Assembly (NCBI RefSeq): GCF_905220705.1 | Contig: NZ_CAJNAT010000012.1 | Location: 1-64,000, forward strand | Direction: 5' to 3' | DNA: 64,000 nt | From: Paraburkholderia domus | GTDB taxonomy: Bacteria; Pseudomonadota; Gammaproteobacteria; Burkholderiales; Burkholderiaceae | Shown here: piece after piece, positions 34,455 through 43,035 of the stretch | Position numbering within the stretch: the first letter of the stretch is position 1 | Layout: each line of letters starts with the position of its first letter | Notes under the pieces: model-generated | Databases searched by the model: none | Told to the model about the DNA's origin: nothing | Seen by the model: the letters and a program-made list of their open reading frames with translations, nothing else | Made by a program: the position numbers and the translations under genes

Positions 34455-37400
34455 ATGACTCCTTTTTTATCGAAGCGGCTGCTGATCAATCTGGCAGTCG
34501 TCGCAGCCGCGGTCGGCGCGAACGCGTTCGTCGCCTATACGCAGATTTGCGGCCAGCGCGACGCCGACGTGCGCATGCTGCGTTCGACGAACGTGCGTCA
34601 GAATCTCGACGCCTACCGTACGGCGCTTGACGGCGGACTGGCCGCGCTCGGCCGTTTCGAAGCCTCGGGTGAGGCCGTGCCTGTCAGCGAGGCCGCCGGC
34701 ATGGCGAGCACGCTGGCTGGTTTGGAGCGCGAATTGCGTAAAGAGCTCGCCGACGAACCGGCCATGCTCGACACGCTCGCCAGGCTGAGCGCGGACAGTC
34801 ACGCACTGCAACACGACATCGACGATGCCCTATTGAAGAGCGCCAACGCCACGCCGAACGAATCGCGCGCGTGGGCGGCGTCGGCCTATACCCATCTCGG
34901 GCTGGGTCTCGACCGGGTGGAAGCCGGTCTGGCGGCGTTACGCAAGCAGGAGAATCAGGCGCTGCAGGCGTCGCTTGCGACTTCCACAAGTGAAACCCAG
35001 CGCGCCATGTTCGTGCTGATCGTGACGATGCTGGCCGGCAGCGCGCTTCTGATCTTCACATTCGGTGCCCGCGAAAGCAGCGCGCGCGAGAAACTGCGCA
35101 CCGTCCGCGCGCTCGGCCGCAACGACGAACGTTTTCGCAGCCTGTTCGACGATCATCCAGTGCCGATGTACATCTTCGAGCGCGAGACGTTGCGCTTTCT
35201 CGCCGTCAACGCGGCCGCGATCCAGCAATACGGCTACTCGGAAAGCGAATTTCTCGGTATGACGATTCGCGCGATCCGGCCCAATTCCGAAGTCTCGCGC
35301 CTCGAATCACACCTGCAGCGCAGCGACGTCCTGCTGCATGGCCGCACGATGGCGGGCGTCTGGCATCACCGGCGCAAGGACGGCTCAACGATTAGCGCGG
35401 ACATTTCGTATCACGCGCTCAACTTCATGGGCCGCGCCGCCTTCTTCGTGCTGGCCGACGACGTCACCGAACAGATCAACGCCGAAGCCGAGGCGCAGCG
35501 TTCGAACCAGATGCTCGAAACGGTGATGGACAACATCCCTCAGCGCATTTTCTGGAAGGATCAGGAGTCGCGCTACCTCGGCTGCAACATGGCGTTCGCA
35601 CGCGATGCCGGGCTCGCCTACCCCGAGCAGGTGGTGGGCAAGAGCGACAGCGACATGCCGTGGCGTGCCTTCGCCGAACTGCTGAACGATCACGATAGCG
35701 AGGTGGTGACCACCGGCGTGCCGAAGATGAACTTCGAGGTGGATATGGTGATCGACGGCGTGCATCGCACCACGGTCACGAGCAAGCTGCCGTTCACCGA
35801 CAGCGACGGCCGTGTAATCGGCGTGCTCGGTTCCTACACGGACATCACCGAGCGCAAGCGCTCCGATCTGGCTTTGCGTCTGCAAAGCCGCGCGCTCGAC
35901 GCCAGCGTCAACGCGATTCTGATTACCGCGCCATCACCGACGGGCAATCTGATCGAATACGTGAACCCCGCGTTCATGCGTATCACCGGGTACGACCCTG
36001 CCGAAGTGATCGGTCACGATTGCCGTGTGCTGCAGCGCGACGACCGCGACCAGGAAGGCGTCGCGTTGATCCGCCAGGCGCTTGCCGCGAACCGCGAGGT
36101 CAGCGCCGTGGTGCGCAACTATCGCAAGGACGGTGCGTTGTTCTGGAATCAGCTGTTCATCGCGCCGGTACCGGACGCGGAGGGCGTGATCACGCATCAC
36201 ATCGGCGTGATCAACGATGTGACGGATCTGATCCGCTATCAGGAACAGCTCGAGTATCAGGCCAACTATGACAGTCTCACGCGGCTGCCCAATCGCAACC
36301 TGCTGCGCGATCGCCTGCAGCATGCCCTGATTGTCGCGCAGCGGCATCACAAGGGCGTCGCGGTCGTGTTCATCGATCTGGATGGTTTCAAGAACGTCAA
36401 CGACAGCCTCGGCCATAGCGTTGGCGATCGCTTGCTGAGCGTGGTGGCCGAGCGGCTCGCCCGTTGCACGCGAACCAGCGACACGGTCGCGCGGCACGGC
36501 GGCGACGAGTTCGTGATCGTGATGACCGATACCGTCGACGAGCAGTCGCTGATCGCGTGGATGGAGCGGGTGCGCGCGTCGATTTCCGAGCCGGTGTGGC
36601 TCGACGGCACCGAGTTGTATGTCGGCTGCAGCATGGGCGCGAGCCTCTTCCCGCAGGACGGCGAAGATGCGGAAACGCTGATGAAAAAAGCCGACCTGGC
36701 GATGTATCGCGCGAAGGACATGGGCCGCAATACGTTCCAGTTCTACCAGCCGGAGATGAATGCGAGCGCGGGCGCGCGCCTGAATCTCGAACGTCGTTTG
36801 CGCCGCGCCTTGCGCGACAACGAGTTCCTGTTGCACTACCAGCCGCAGGTGGATATTGGCAGCGGGCAGATCGTCGGCACCGAGGCGCTGGTGCGTTGGC
36901 GTGATCCGGAAGTCGGGTTGGTGTTGCCGTCGCTGTTCATCCCGGTAGCCGAAGAGAGCGGTTTGATCGGGCCGCTGTCGGAATGGGTATTGCGCGAGGC
37001 GTGCCGCCAGAACAAGGCGTGGCAGGACGAAGGTTTGCCGCCGGCGCGGGTGTCGGTGAATCTGTCAGCGCGGGTGTTCCAGCAGCGCGATATCGCAAAG
37101 CTCGTCATGCAGGTGCTGGCGGAGACGGGTCTCGAGCCGCAGTATCTCGAACTCGAACTGACCGAAAGCACCATCATGCGCAATGCAGAAGAGGCCGTGT
37201 CGATGCTCAACGAGCTGCACGCGCTCGGCATTGGCCTTGCCATTGACGATTTCGGCACCGGCTATTCGAGCCTTAGCTATCTGAAACGCTTCCCGGTGGA
37301 CCGCCTGAAGATCGACCGCTCGTTCGTGTCGGATATCGGCGTGTCGGGCGACGACGAAACGATCACCTCGGCGATCATCGCGCTCGCGCATTCGCTGAAA

Positions 37401-37565
37401 TTGCAGGTGATCGCGGAAGGTGTGGAGACGTCGGCGCAACTCGACTTTCTGAAAGAGCGTGCATGCGACGAGATGCAGGGCTTCTACTTCGCGAAGCCGA
37501 TGTCGACAGACGCGATTTCAGCATTGTTTCAGGGCGGGTTGGCGCGGGAAGCGGTGCCGGTGTAG
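34455..37565 (+). CDS. Membrane PAS-GGDEF-EAL c-di-GMP enzyme
   Basis: A 1036-residue signalling protein. Two transmembrane segments (~8-27 and ~183-205) enclose a periplasmic helical sensor domain. Three PAS domains follow (starting near 225, 355 and 480). GGDEF is intact at 682-686 (RHGGDEFVIV) and is preceded by the inhibitory I-site RTSD (673-676). EAL is intact at 810-812 with the catalytic set NLSARVF, ELTESTIM, DDFGTGYSSLSYL, KIDRSFV and AEGVET. Both synthesis and breakdown of c-di-GMP are therefore possible; which dominates cannot be told from sequence. The gene stands alone, after the repeat array. Confidence 0.93.
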   Translation: MTPFLSKRLLINLAVVAAAVGANAFVAYTQICGQRDADVRMLRSTNVRQNLDAYRTALDGGLAALGRFEASGEAVPVSEAAGMASTLAGLERELRKELADEPAMLDTLARLSADSHALQHDIDDALLKSANATPNESRAWAASAYTHLGLGLDRVEAGLAALRKQENQALQASLATSTSETQRAMFVLIVTMLAGSALLIFTFGARESSAREKLRTVRALGRNDERFRSLFDDHPVPMYIFERETLRFLAVNAAAIQQYGYSESEFLGMTIRAIRPNSEVSRLESHLQRSDVLLHGRTMAGVWHHRRKDGSTISADISYHALNFMGRAAFFVLADDVTEQINAEAEAQRSNQMLETVMDNIPQRIFWKDQESRYLGCNMAFARDAGLAYPEQVVGKSDSDMPWRAFAELLNDHDSEVVTTGVPKMNFEVDMVIDGVHRTTVTSKLPFTDSDGRVIGVLGSYTDITERKRSDLALRLQSRALDASVNAILITAPSPTGNLIEYVNPAFMRITGYDPAEVIGHDCRVLQRDDRDQEGVALIRQALAANREVSAVVRNYRKDGALFWNQLFIAPVPDAEGVITHHIGVINDVTDLIRYQEQLEYQANYDSLTRLPNRNLLRDRLQHALIVAQRHHKGVAVVFIDLDGFKNVNDSLGHSVGDRLLSVVAERLARCTRTSDTVARHGGDEFVIVMTDTVDEQSLIAWMERVRASISEPVWLDGTELYVGCSMGASLFPQDGEDAETLMKKADLAMYRAKDMGRNTFQFYQPEMNASAGARLNLERRLRRALRDNEFLLHYQPQVDIGSGQIVGTEALVRWRDPEVGLVLPSLFIPVAEESGLIGPLSEWVLREACRQNKAWQDEGLPPARVSVNLSARVFQQRDIAKLVMQVLAETGLEPQYLELELTESTIMRNAEEAVSMLNELHALGIGLAIDDFGTGYSSLSYLKRFPVDRLKIDRSFVSDIGVSGDDETITSAIIALAHSLKLQVIAEGVETSAQLDFLKERACDEMQGFYFAKPMSTDAISALFQGGLAREAVPV

Positions 37566-37595
37566 TTCGGCTCCCCGCTCCCGGCTGCGGGTTTC

Positions 37596-38210
37596 TCAGA
37601 CGGCAGGCGTGTCGAGGAAAACAGGTAGTTGTTCGGTTACCTCCGAAAATGCCTGCAAACGTGGGTGTGCCGCCTTGGTGACGATCTCCGGCAAGAACAT
37701 CTGCGTGAAATTCCATGCGACGGCCACCGTTACGTCCACCGCGCCGAAATGGTTCGGCTCGACCGGCAGCGCCGCCGACACGAGTTCTGCTTCGAGTTCG
37801 CGGTAAGCGGCCCGCAATTGCTCGGTCACGCGATCGACCCACGGCTCATGCTGTTTGTCCGCCGGGCGCAGATTGCGTTCGTAGACGATCTGCACGCTCT
37901 TTTCACAAGCGGCCAGCGCAAGACCCGTGAGGCGCGCGGCGCGCAGACACTGCTCCGGTTGCGACGGGAAGATCCGGTTATCCGGCGCGGCGAGCGTGGC
38001 GACGTACTGCAGGATCACGGTCGAGTCCATCACGCTCTGGCCGTTGTCGAGGATCAGCGTCGGCGCTTTCACGACCGGGTTGATCTTCGCGAACGCGTCA
38101 TACGTGCTGAACACGGAAATCGACTGATGCTCGAAGTTGAGTTTCAGCAATTTCAGGCAGATAGCGACGCGACGCACGTAGGGCGAATCCAGCATTCCAA
38201 TCAGTTTCAT
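37596..38210 (-). CDS. Glutathione S-transferase
   Basis: A 204-residue GST. The thioredoxin-like N-terminal domain begins MKLIGMLDSPYVRRVAICLK, with Ser/Tyr near the active site (SPYVRR) and the glutathione-binding pattern VKAPTLILDNGQSVMDSTVI. A helical C-terminal domain follows. It is divergent from a LysR regulator at 38371, so that regulator may control it. Substrate unknown. Confidence 0.88.
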   Translation of the reverse strand: MKLIGMLDSPYVRRVAICLKLLKLNFEHQSISVFSTYDAFAKINPVVKAPTLILDNGQSVMDSTVILQYVATLAAPDNRIFPSQPEQCLRAARLTGLALAACEKSVQIVYERNLRPADKQHEPWVDRVTEQLRAAYRELEAELVSAALPVEPNHFGAVDVTVAVAWNFTQMFLPEIVTKAAHPRLQAFSEVTEQLPVFLDTPAV

Positions 38211-38370
38211 CTCGTTTCCGTTAGAAGATCTATATGGCTGGCCCGTGCGGGCGAGGATATGGTTGCTTGACCGTCAGGCGGTGCTTACGAAGCATTAAAA
38301 CAATACATTAACCGTCTTGCCACGGCAAAAAAAGCGACATTATTCGACGGTTTACGTCAGAATTTCTTAC

Positions 38371-39276
38371 ATGAAGCCCATTCCACCGCTTACCGCTCTG
38401 CGCTGCTTCGAAGCCGTCGCCCGGCTTGGCGGCGTCACGCCGGCAGCGCGGGAGTTGCACGTCACGCATTCGGCGGTCAGTCAGCAGATCAAGGTGCTGG
38501 AAGAGTCGATGGGCGTGGCGCTGTTCGTGCGCGAAGCGCGTGGCCTGCGGCTTACCGACGACGGCCGGCTCTACGCGCTCGAAATACGCTCGGCGTTGCG
38601 CGACATCACGCAGGCGACGCGCCGCGCACAGGCGCGCCCGCACGAAAGCGAACTGGTGATCGCGACGTTGCCGTCGTTCGCGCAGCACTGGCTCGTGCCG
38701 CGCCTCGCGAGCTTTCGCGAGGCGCATCCGTACTATCGCGTGCGCCTCCTGACGAATCTGCAGATCGAGGATTTTCGCCAGAGCACGAGCGACATGGGTA
38801 TTCGCATGGGGCAGGGACACTGGCCCGACGTCGCGCAACAGAAACTGTTCGACGACGACATGCTCGTGGTCGCGGCGCCGCATTTCGCGCTCGGGCCGCA
38901 CGGCCGTTTTCCGCGCACGGCCGAGGAGGTCATCGCGTGTCCGCTGATTTCGAGCCCCGACGCACCTTGGAGCGACTGGTGCCAGGCGGCGCGGGTGGCC
39001 GAGCCGGCCGCTGAAGCCCTAGTGTTGTCGGCGAACGATTCGAACATCGTGATCGGTGCCGTGCTGCTCGGGCAGGGCGTCGCGCTCGAACGGCGCAGCC
39101 TCGTCGCGCATGCGCTGGCGCGGGGCGAACTGGTGCAGATCACGGACATCCGCGTGCCGTATCGCTATCCATACTGGCTGGTGTGGCAGCAACGCGAGAT
39201 CCTGAACGCGAAACAGGTGCATTTCGCGCAGTGGATCGACGCGCAGGTCGACGCCTATTTGCGTAGTGGCATGTGA
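38371..39276 (+). CDS. LysR-family regulator (GcvA-like)
   Basis: A 301-residue LysR protein. The N-terminal HTH reads GGVTPAARELHVTHSAVSQQ, followed by LEESMGVALFVREARGLRLT and a periplasmic-binding-like effector domain (PSFAQHWLVPRLASFREAHP). The opening PIPPLTALRCFEAVARLGG is typical of the GcvA subgroup. ATG 38371 is preferred to upstream in-frame starts. The intervening AT-rich gap to the GST gene (38211-38370) would hold its LysR box and both promoters. Confidence 0.85.
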   Translation: MKPIPPLTALRCFEAVARLGGVTPAARELHVTHSAVSQQIKVLEESMGVALFVREARGLRLTDDGRLYALEIRSALRDITQATRRAQARPHESELVIATLPSFAQHWLVPRLASFREAHPYYRVRLLTNLQIEDFRQSTSDMGIRMGQGHWPDVAQQKLFDDDMLVVAAPHFALGPHGRFPRTAEEVIACPLISSPDAPWSDWCQAARVAEPAAEALVLSANDSNIVIGAVLLGQGVALERRSLVAHALARGELVQITDIRVPYRYPYWLVWQQREILNAKQVHFAQWIDAQVDAYLRSGM

Positions 39277-39489
39277 GATTCCGTGTCGATTGGCGCGCGC
39301 AGGCTGCCGCTCGCGGGGGATACCCGTTTGCGCGCGAGGGTCAGTCGTATATATTCGGGATTCCCATCTCAGACTTCACCGGGAACCACGAAGCATCGAT
39401 TCACGTGGCGTTGCGCCCGCCTTTCGCTGCTCGCACTCTGTCATGGGCGTTTCGCCGTCGAATAATTGCCAATCCGACTGGAGAGAAAA

Positions 39490-39825
39490 ATGACGTCTTC
39501 ACCTGCAAAGAAATGGGCTGTGCTGTTCGCATCGGTTGTACTGAGTGTGGCTTCGGTTGCACCGGCGTTCGCGCAAAGCGGCGGTAGTGCTCCCGCGGGC
39601 GATCAAGCCAATGCCGCCACTGCCGCCAATCCGGAGGCCGCATCCAAGGCAGCCGCCAAGGCGCAACACAAGGCTGCCCGCAAGCAGGCGCGGGCAAAGA
39701 AGAACGCCGAGTTGAAGCAACTGGAGAGTAACGGGTATAACCCGTCGCGCAACGATCCGAACTATCCGACGGATCTCCAGAACGCGCAGAAGAAGGCAGC
39801 GGCGGGCGCGGCGGCGAGCCAGTAA
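39490..39825 (+). CDS. DUF4148-type exported small protein
   Basis: A 111-residue protein with a clear signal peptide (WAVLFASVVLSVASVAPAFA, cleavage before QSGGS) and a Lys/Ala-rich mature part. The segment KNAELKQLESNGYNPSRNDP and YPTDLQNAQKKA matches the DUF4148 pattern, a Burkholderiales family of small periplasmic proteins of unknown role. GGAGAGAAAA precedes ATG 39490. A strong terminator follows. Confidence 0.75.
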   Translation: MTSSPAKKWAVLFASVVLSVASVAPAFAQSGGSAPAGDQANAATAANPEAASKAAAKAQHKAARKQARAKKNAELKQLESNGYNPSRNDPNYPTDLQNAQKKAAAGAAASQ

Positions 39826-39932
39826 GCGGCTGCGAGCCGGACGGAAGGTGCCCGGCGCTGATGTGCTTACGCCGGGCGATCCTGGCAAGTGCAGTGTGGT
39901 AAGTCCAACCCGGCAAGTACAAGGTATGAAGC

Positions 39933-39959
39933 TAAACGAGGCGCTCAGGCGCCTCGTTT
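39933..39959. terminator. Bidirectional terminator between convergent genes
   Basis: AAACGAGGCGC (39933-39943) and GCGCCTCGTTT (39948-39958) form an 11-bp stem with a TCAG loop and a T-run in plus, an A-run partner in minus. It serves the DUF4148 gene and probably also the thioesterase gene from the other side. Confidence 0.85.
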
Positions 39960-39977
39960 TCATTCAACATCCGCCGC

Positions 39978-40373
39978 TCAATCCAGCACCGGCAGCGCGC
40001 GCGGTCGCCGGTCGCCATCAGTCGCGACATAGGTCAGGGTCGCTTCGGTTACCTTCACGAGGTCTTCGGTCAGGCTCATGCGCTGTGCGTAGACCTCGAC
40101 CTCCACCGTTACCGACGTGTTGCCCGTCTTGACAATATCCGCGTAAAAGCTCAGCAGATCGCCGACGAACACCGGCTGCTTGAAGACGAACGAATTGACC
40201 GCGATGGTCGCCACCCGCCCATTGGCACGGCGGCTTGCCGGAATCGAACCGGCGATATCCACTTGCGCCATGATCCAGCCGCCGAACACGTCCCCGTGGA
40301 CATTCGCATCAGACGGTTGCGGCACGACGCGCAGCGCGCACGATTTTTGTGGAAGTTGAAGGAGATCGGTCAT
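39978..40373 (-). CDS. Acyl-CoA thioesterase (YciA-type hotdog fold)
   Basis: A 131-residue single-hotdog thioesterase. The pattern NVHGDVFGGWIMAQVDIAGS carries the conserved His/Asp region, followed by AVNSFVFKQPVFVGDLLSFYA and GNTSVTVEVEVYAQ. YciA-like enzymes hydrolyse short to long acyl-CoA and are usually hexamers. It is transcribed toward the DUF4148 gene, sharing the terminator at 39933. Confidence 0.88.
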   Translation of the reverse strand: MTDLLQLPQKSCALRVVPQPSDANVHGDVFGGWIMAQVDIAGSIPASRRANGRVATIAVNSFVFKQPVFVGDLLSFYADIVKTGNTSVTVEVEVYAQRMSLTEDLVKVTEATLTYVATDGDRRPRALPVLD

Positions 40374-40860
40374 CGGGGCACCCTTGAGATTCGTAATGGC
40401 TCGGTCAGCTCGACCAGCAGGCGGGGGATTTCACGAAGACTGCACGACTGCGCAGCACAGCCGCACGGCCCAGATGAAACTACGGCCGACCATCTCGTGA
40501 AAAACGGCGCCAGCCGGCTTCTGTGACAGTAAAAGATCAGGAATTGTACGGGAAAGGGCCCAGCCAGGGCGCGTACCGGAAAGCAGTGGGCGCGGTTGGT
40601 TCGCTGCGGGTGCGCGTACCGCCGATAACACCTGATCCGCCTGGAATTGGCGGCGCGCGGTTCTGTTTCGAGAATCCCGACACGAAATGTCGTTACGAAG
40701 TACCGGGGTAACGCCCTCCGTAAAAACATCGGCGCACGATGGCGACTCCTGGGCGGACTGCCTTGTTCCGGAAATCCAAGGCGCTGCCGCGGATTGCGGT
40801 TTCGAGCCAGACAAAACGAGGGGTGCGCTCGTCTCGAAATTCGATGGCGCGAGATAATCC
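40374..40860. other. Intergenic region before the CNF1-like protein
   Basis: About 490 bases with no supported gene; the open frames on both strands lack family resemblance and ribosome binding sites. GATAAT (40853-40858) looks like a -10 box just before the effector gene. No TTCG-N16-TTCG (hrpII-type) box was found by eye. Confidence 0.45.
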
Positions 40861-42777
40861 ATGAGAATCAACAGCAGTCTTGCAACTTCCCATTGGCAGG
40901 AGCCCGAGCCGAATAGTATGGCCCTCGCCCGCGACGAACAAAGCGCCGACTCCGGTGGCTCACGCGTGAAGCGCGCTATACCTCAAGACGACCCGATACC
41001 TGCGCCGCCAAAGAACGAGCCGCGCAGCAACGGCCCGGATGAGGTCCGATATGTGGGGGGCATTCGCGTCAGAAGCGATTACACGTTGGAAGAGGTGCTG
41101 GGCACAGTTAAAGATGCGCTTAAACACCCTATTGGCGCTTTTGCCGCGAGTGTTAGCGACATGCACCACGTCATAACGCATGGCAGGAATATCACAGCAC
41201 AGGAAAGGAAAGAGATTGCGGAAGATACCGCTCAGATCGATTCCGTTCTGGTGGCTATTCGTGGGATGACGCCTGCCGGCGGCGCGATGAATGTCATCAC
41301 TGTTTCCGCCGACGTGCTAAACGCCATGTCGAAAGACAAGCCATTGACGCTGGACCAGGTGCACGATCTGGTCTTCAGTATTAACGATTTGCCTTCCGGA
41401 GATAGCGTCGCAATACCCGTCAGGCGAGAGGAAAGCGCGGCAGCGAATCCGCCATTGAACCGTCCGGGTTTCAATCCTCCCAAGCGACTACCGGACGGCC
41501 GTACAGGCTATACGCTAAGTCCGACCAAGCCCCCCAAATTACCTGGTGAGACCCCGGGGCCAAACGGAAGTGGCCCCGGGGCACGGTCAGGAAGTCCTCC
41601 CCGGCCCGGTGCGCCGGAACGTGGTGCGGCCGAGGCGCCTTCCGGCGATAGCCAAGGGGCGCGGCCCAAAAGTACTCCGCGGCCTGATGCGCCGGAACGT
41701 GGTACGGCCGAGGCGCCTTCCGACCATAGCCAGGGGGCGCGGCCAAAAAGTACTCCGCGGCCTGATGCGCCGAGAGCCGGCGCAGCCGAGCCGCGGCCCG
41801 GCACCAGTCACGAAGGGCGACCTTCCTCATCCATCAGATCAAAATTCCCGGGGGCGTTTTATAGCGCTGCCAACCGGGTCAGGAAAGGCGATATTGCGCC
41901 TCTTGAAGGGAAAGGCGCTATTTACCTCAAGACGACCGGTAAGACCCAAACGGGGTTCAGTTTTTATCGTTCCGATAAGGACGTGAAAATGTCCGAGCCC
42001 GCTAATTCGTCGACTATCACGCCCGCCGCGGAGCAAGGAGTTTTGCGAATGGGAAATGGGCAGGACGTCACTTCTCTTTCCCGAACCTCGGGGAGTTATT
42101 TCGGTCGGTGGGGGCGGGATAATCTCAGTCTGAGTGAGAAGATCGATGTGATCGAACTCCAAAACGGTAACGAAGGCGTGGGTGCTGTCCGAGTATCCTT
42201 TGCAGATATACCGCCCAAGGGATCTGTTCTGGTGACAACAGGGGCGCTTAGCGGGTGTACTGCGATGTTCGCAGCGGATAACCAGAGTTTTTATGCTTAT
42301 CATACCGGGACGTCGACTCCGGCGGCTAAATGGAAAACCGCTCGGGAAGGCGTGAGTAGCCTGCGCGAGGCGCACGAACATTTAAAACCAGATGTCCAAA
42401 AAAAGACACTCGAGCAACCCGGCAATAACGATTTTATCGACATGGGGAATGATTATCCATTTTCCGTGATCGTCTATAATGGAAAATACAATAAGGCGCG
42501 GCCGCAGGACGATACGCGTATTAACCGGCCGGAATGGGGGTGGTCGGAAGGAACGCATGTTCAGAACTATTTTGAGTCCGATCAAAAAATACCGTCGATA
42601 GGAACAGGCGTTGCGTTGATTCGAAAAGATGCGCGGGGACACGTTTCTGTCAGTGTGCTTTATGAGAAAGGCGCATTGAAAAGCGCAACGTCCAAGGGGA
42701 GCAGGGGCGGTCCCCTCACGTACGACTATAAAGCTATGGAGACGGCAAAGTACAAGTTTGTTCCGCAAGGTAGCTGA
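40861..42777 (+). CDS. Probable effector/toxin with C-terminal CNF1-like glutamine deamidase domain
   Basis: A 638-residue soluble protein without signal peptide. Residues ~60-180 form a helical domain of unknown family. Residues ~195-345 are Pro/Gly-rich with three 26-residue repeats (GARPKSTPRPDAPERGTAEA type). The C-terminal domain (~350-638) carries GALSGCTAMFAADNQSFYAY followed by His: Cys466 in the LSGC motif and His481, 15 residues apart, the same spacing as Cys866/His881 of E. coli CNF1. Such domains deamidate a host Gln (Rho GTPases for CNF1, eIF4A for Burkholderia BLF1). The target here is unknown. Base composition is less GC-rich than neighbours. Start is uncertain: ATG 40861 lacks a ribosome binding site; ATG 40918 is an alternative. 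Confidence 0.7.
   Translation: MRINSSLATSHWQEPEPNSMALARDEQSADSGGSRVKRAIPQDDPIPAPPKNEPRSNGPDEVRYVGGIRVRSDYTLEEVLGTVKDALKHPIGAFAASVSDMHHVITHGRNITAQERKEIAEDTAQIDSVLVAIRGMTPAGGAMNVITVSADVLNAMSKDKPLTLDQVHDLVFSINDLPSGDSVAIPVRREESAAANPPLNRPGFNPPKRLPDGRTGYTLSPTKPPKLPGETPGPNGSGPGARSGSPPRPGAPERGAAEAPSGDSQGARPKSTPRPDAPERGTAEAPSDHSQGARPKSTPRPDAPRAGAAEPRPGTSHEGRPSSSIRSKFPGAFYSAANRVRKGDIAPLEGKGAIYLKTTGKTQTGFSFYRSDKDVKMSEPANSSTITPAAEQGVLRMGNGQDVTSLSRTSGSYFGRWGRDNLSLSEKIDVIELQNGNEGVGAVRVSFADIPPKGSVLVTTGALSGCTAMFAADNQSFYAYHTGTSTPAAKWKTAREGVSSLREAHEHLKPDVQKKTLEQPGNNDFIDMGNDYPFSVIVYNGKYNKARPQDDTRINRPEWGWSEGTHVQNYFESDQKIPSIGTGVALIRKDARGHVSVSVLYEKGALKSATSKGSRGGPLTYDYKAMETAKYKFVPQGS
41578..41811 (+). repeat. Three 78-bp in-frame tandem repeats inside the effector gene
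   Basis: Units begin at 41578, 41656 and 41734, each encoding 26 residues starting Gly-Ala-Arg (third unit diverges at its end). The first two boundaries are nearly identical at DNA level. The array encodes the Pro-rich linker between the N-terminal and deamidase-like domains, so copy-number change would alter only linker length. Confidence 0.88.
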
Positions 42778-43035
42778 CGGGGCGAGAAAACGGTTTTGGG
42801 GACGAAGTCATGCTGCCGGTGGCCGGGCCGAGGGCCTTCCGGACGTTATTCCGCAACTGATACGACAAGACCTCGATCGGCAAAAGCCAGACGGTCTGGG
42901 AATACGGTAGACTGATTCGGAATCACAAGGCGCTTAAGCCATCCGCAGTGAAGGCGGGCGCCGCGGACTTCGCTGGAGCGCGTCGGACCTGTATATGGCG
43001 GTTCCGTCGCTTCCATACTCTCCCCAGCCGATCCC

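Noticed and set aside
41546..41986. A 146-codon shifted frame within the effector repeat region
   Set aside because: It arises from the in-frame tandem repeat and contains no independent start signal or motif.
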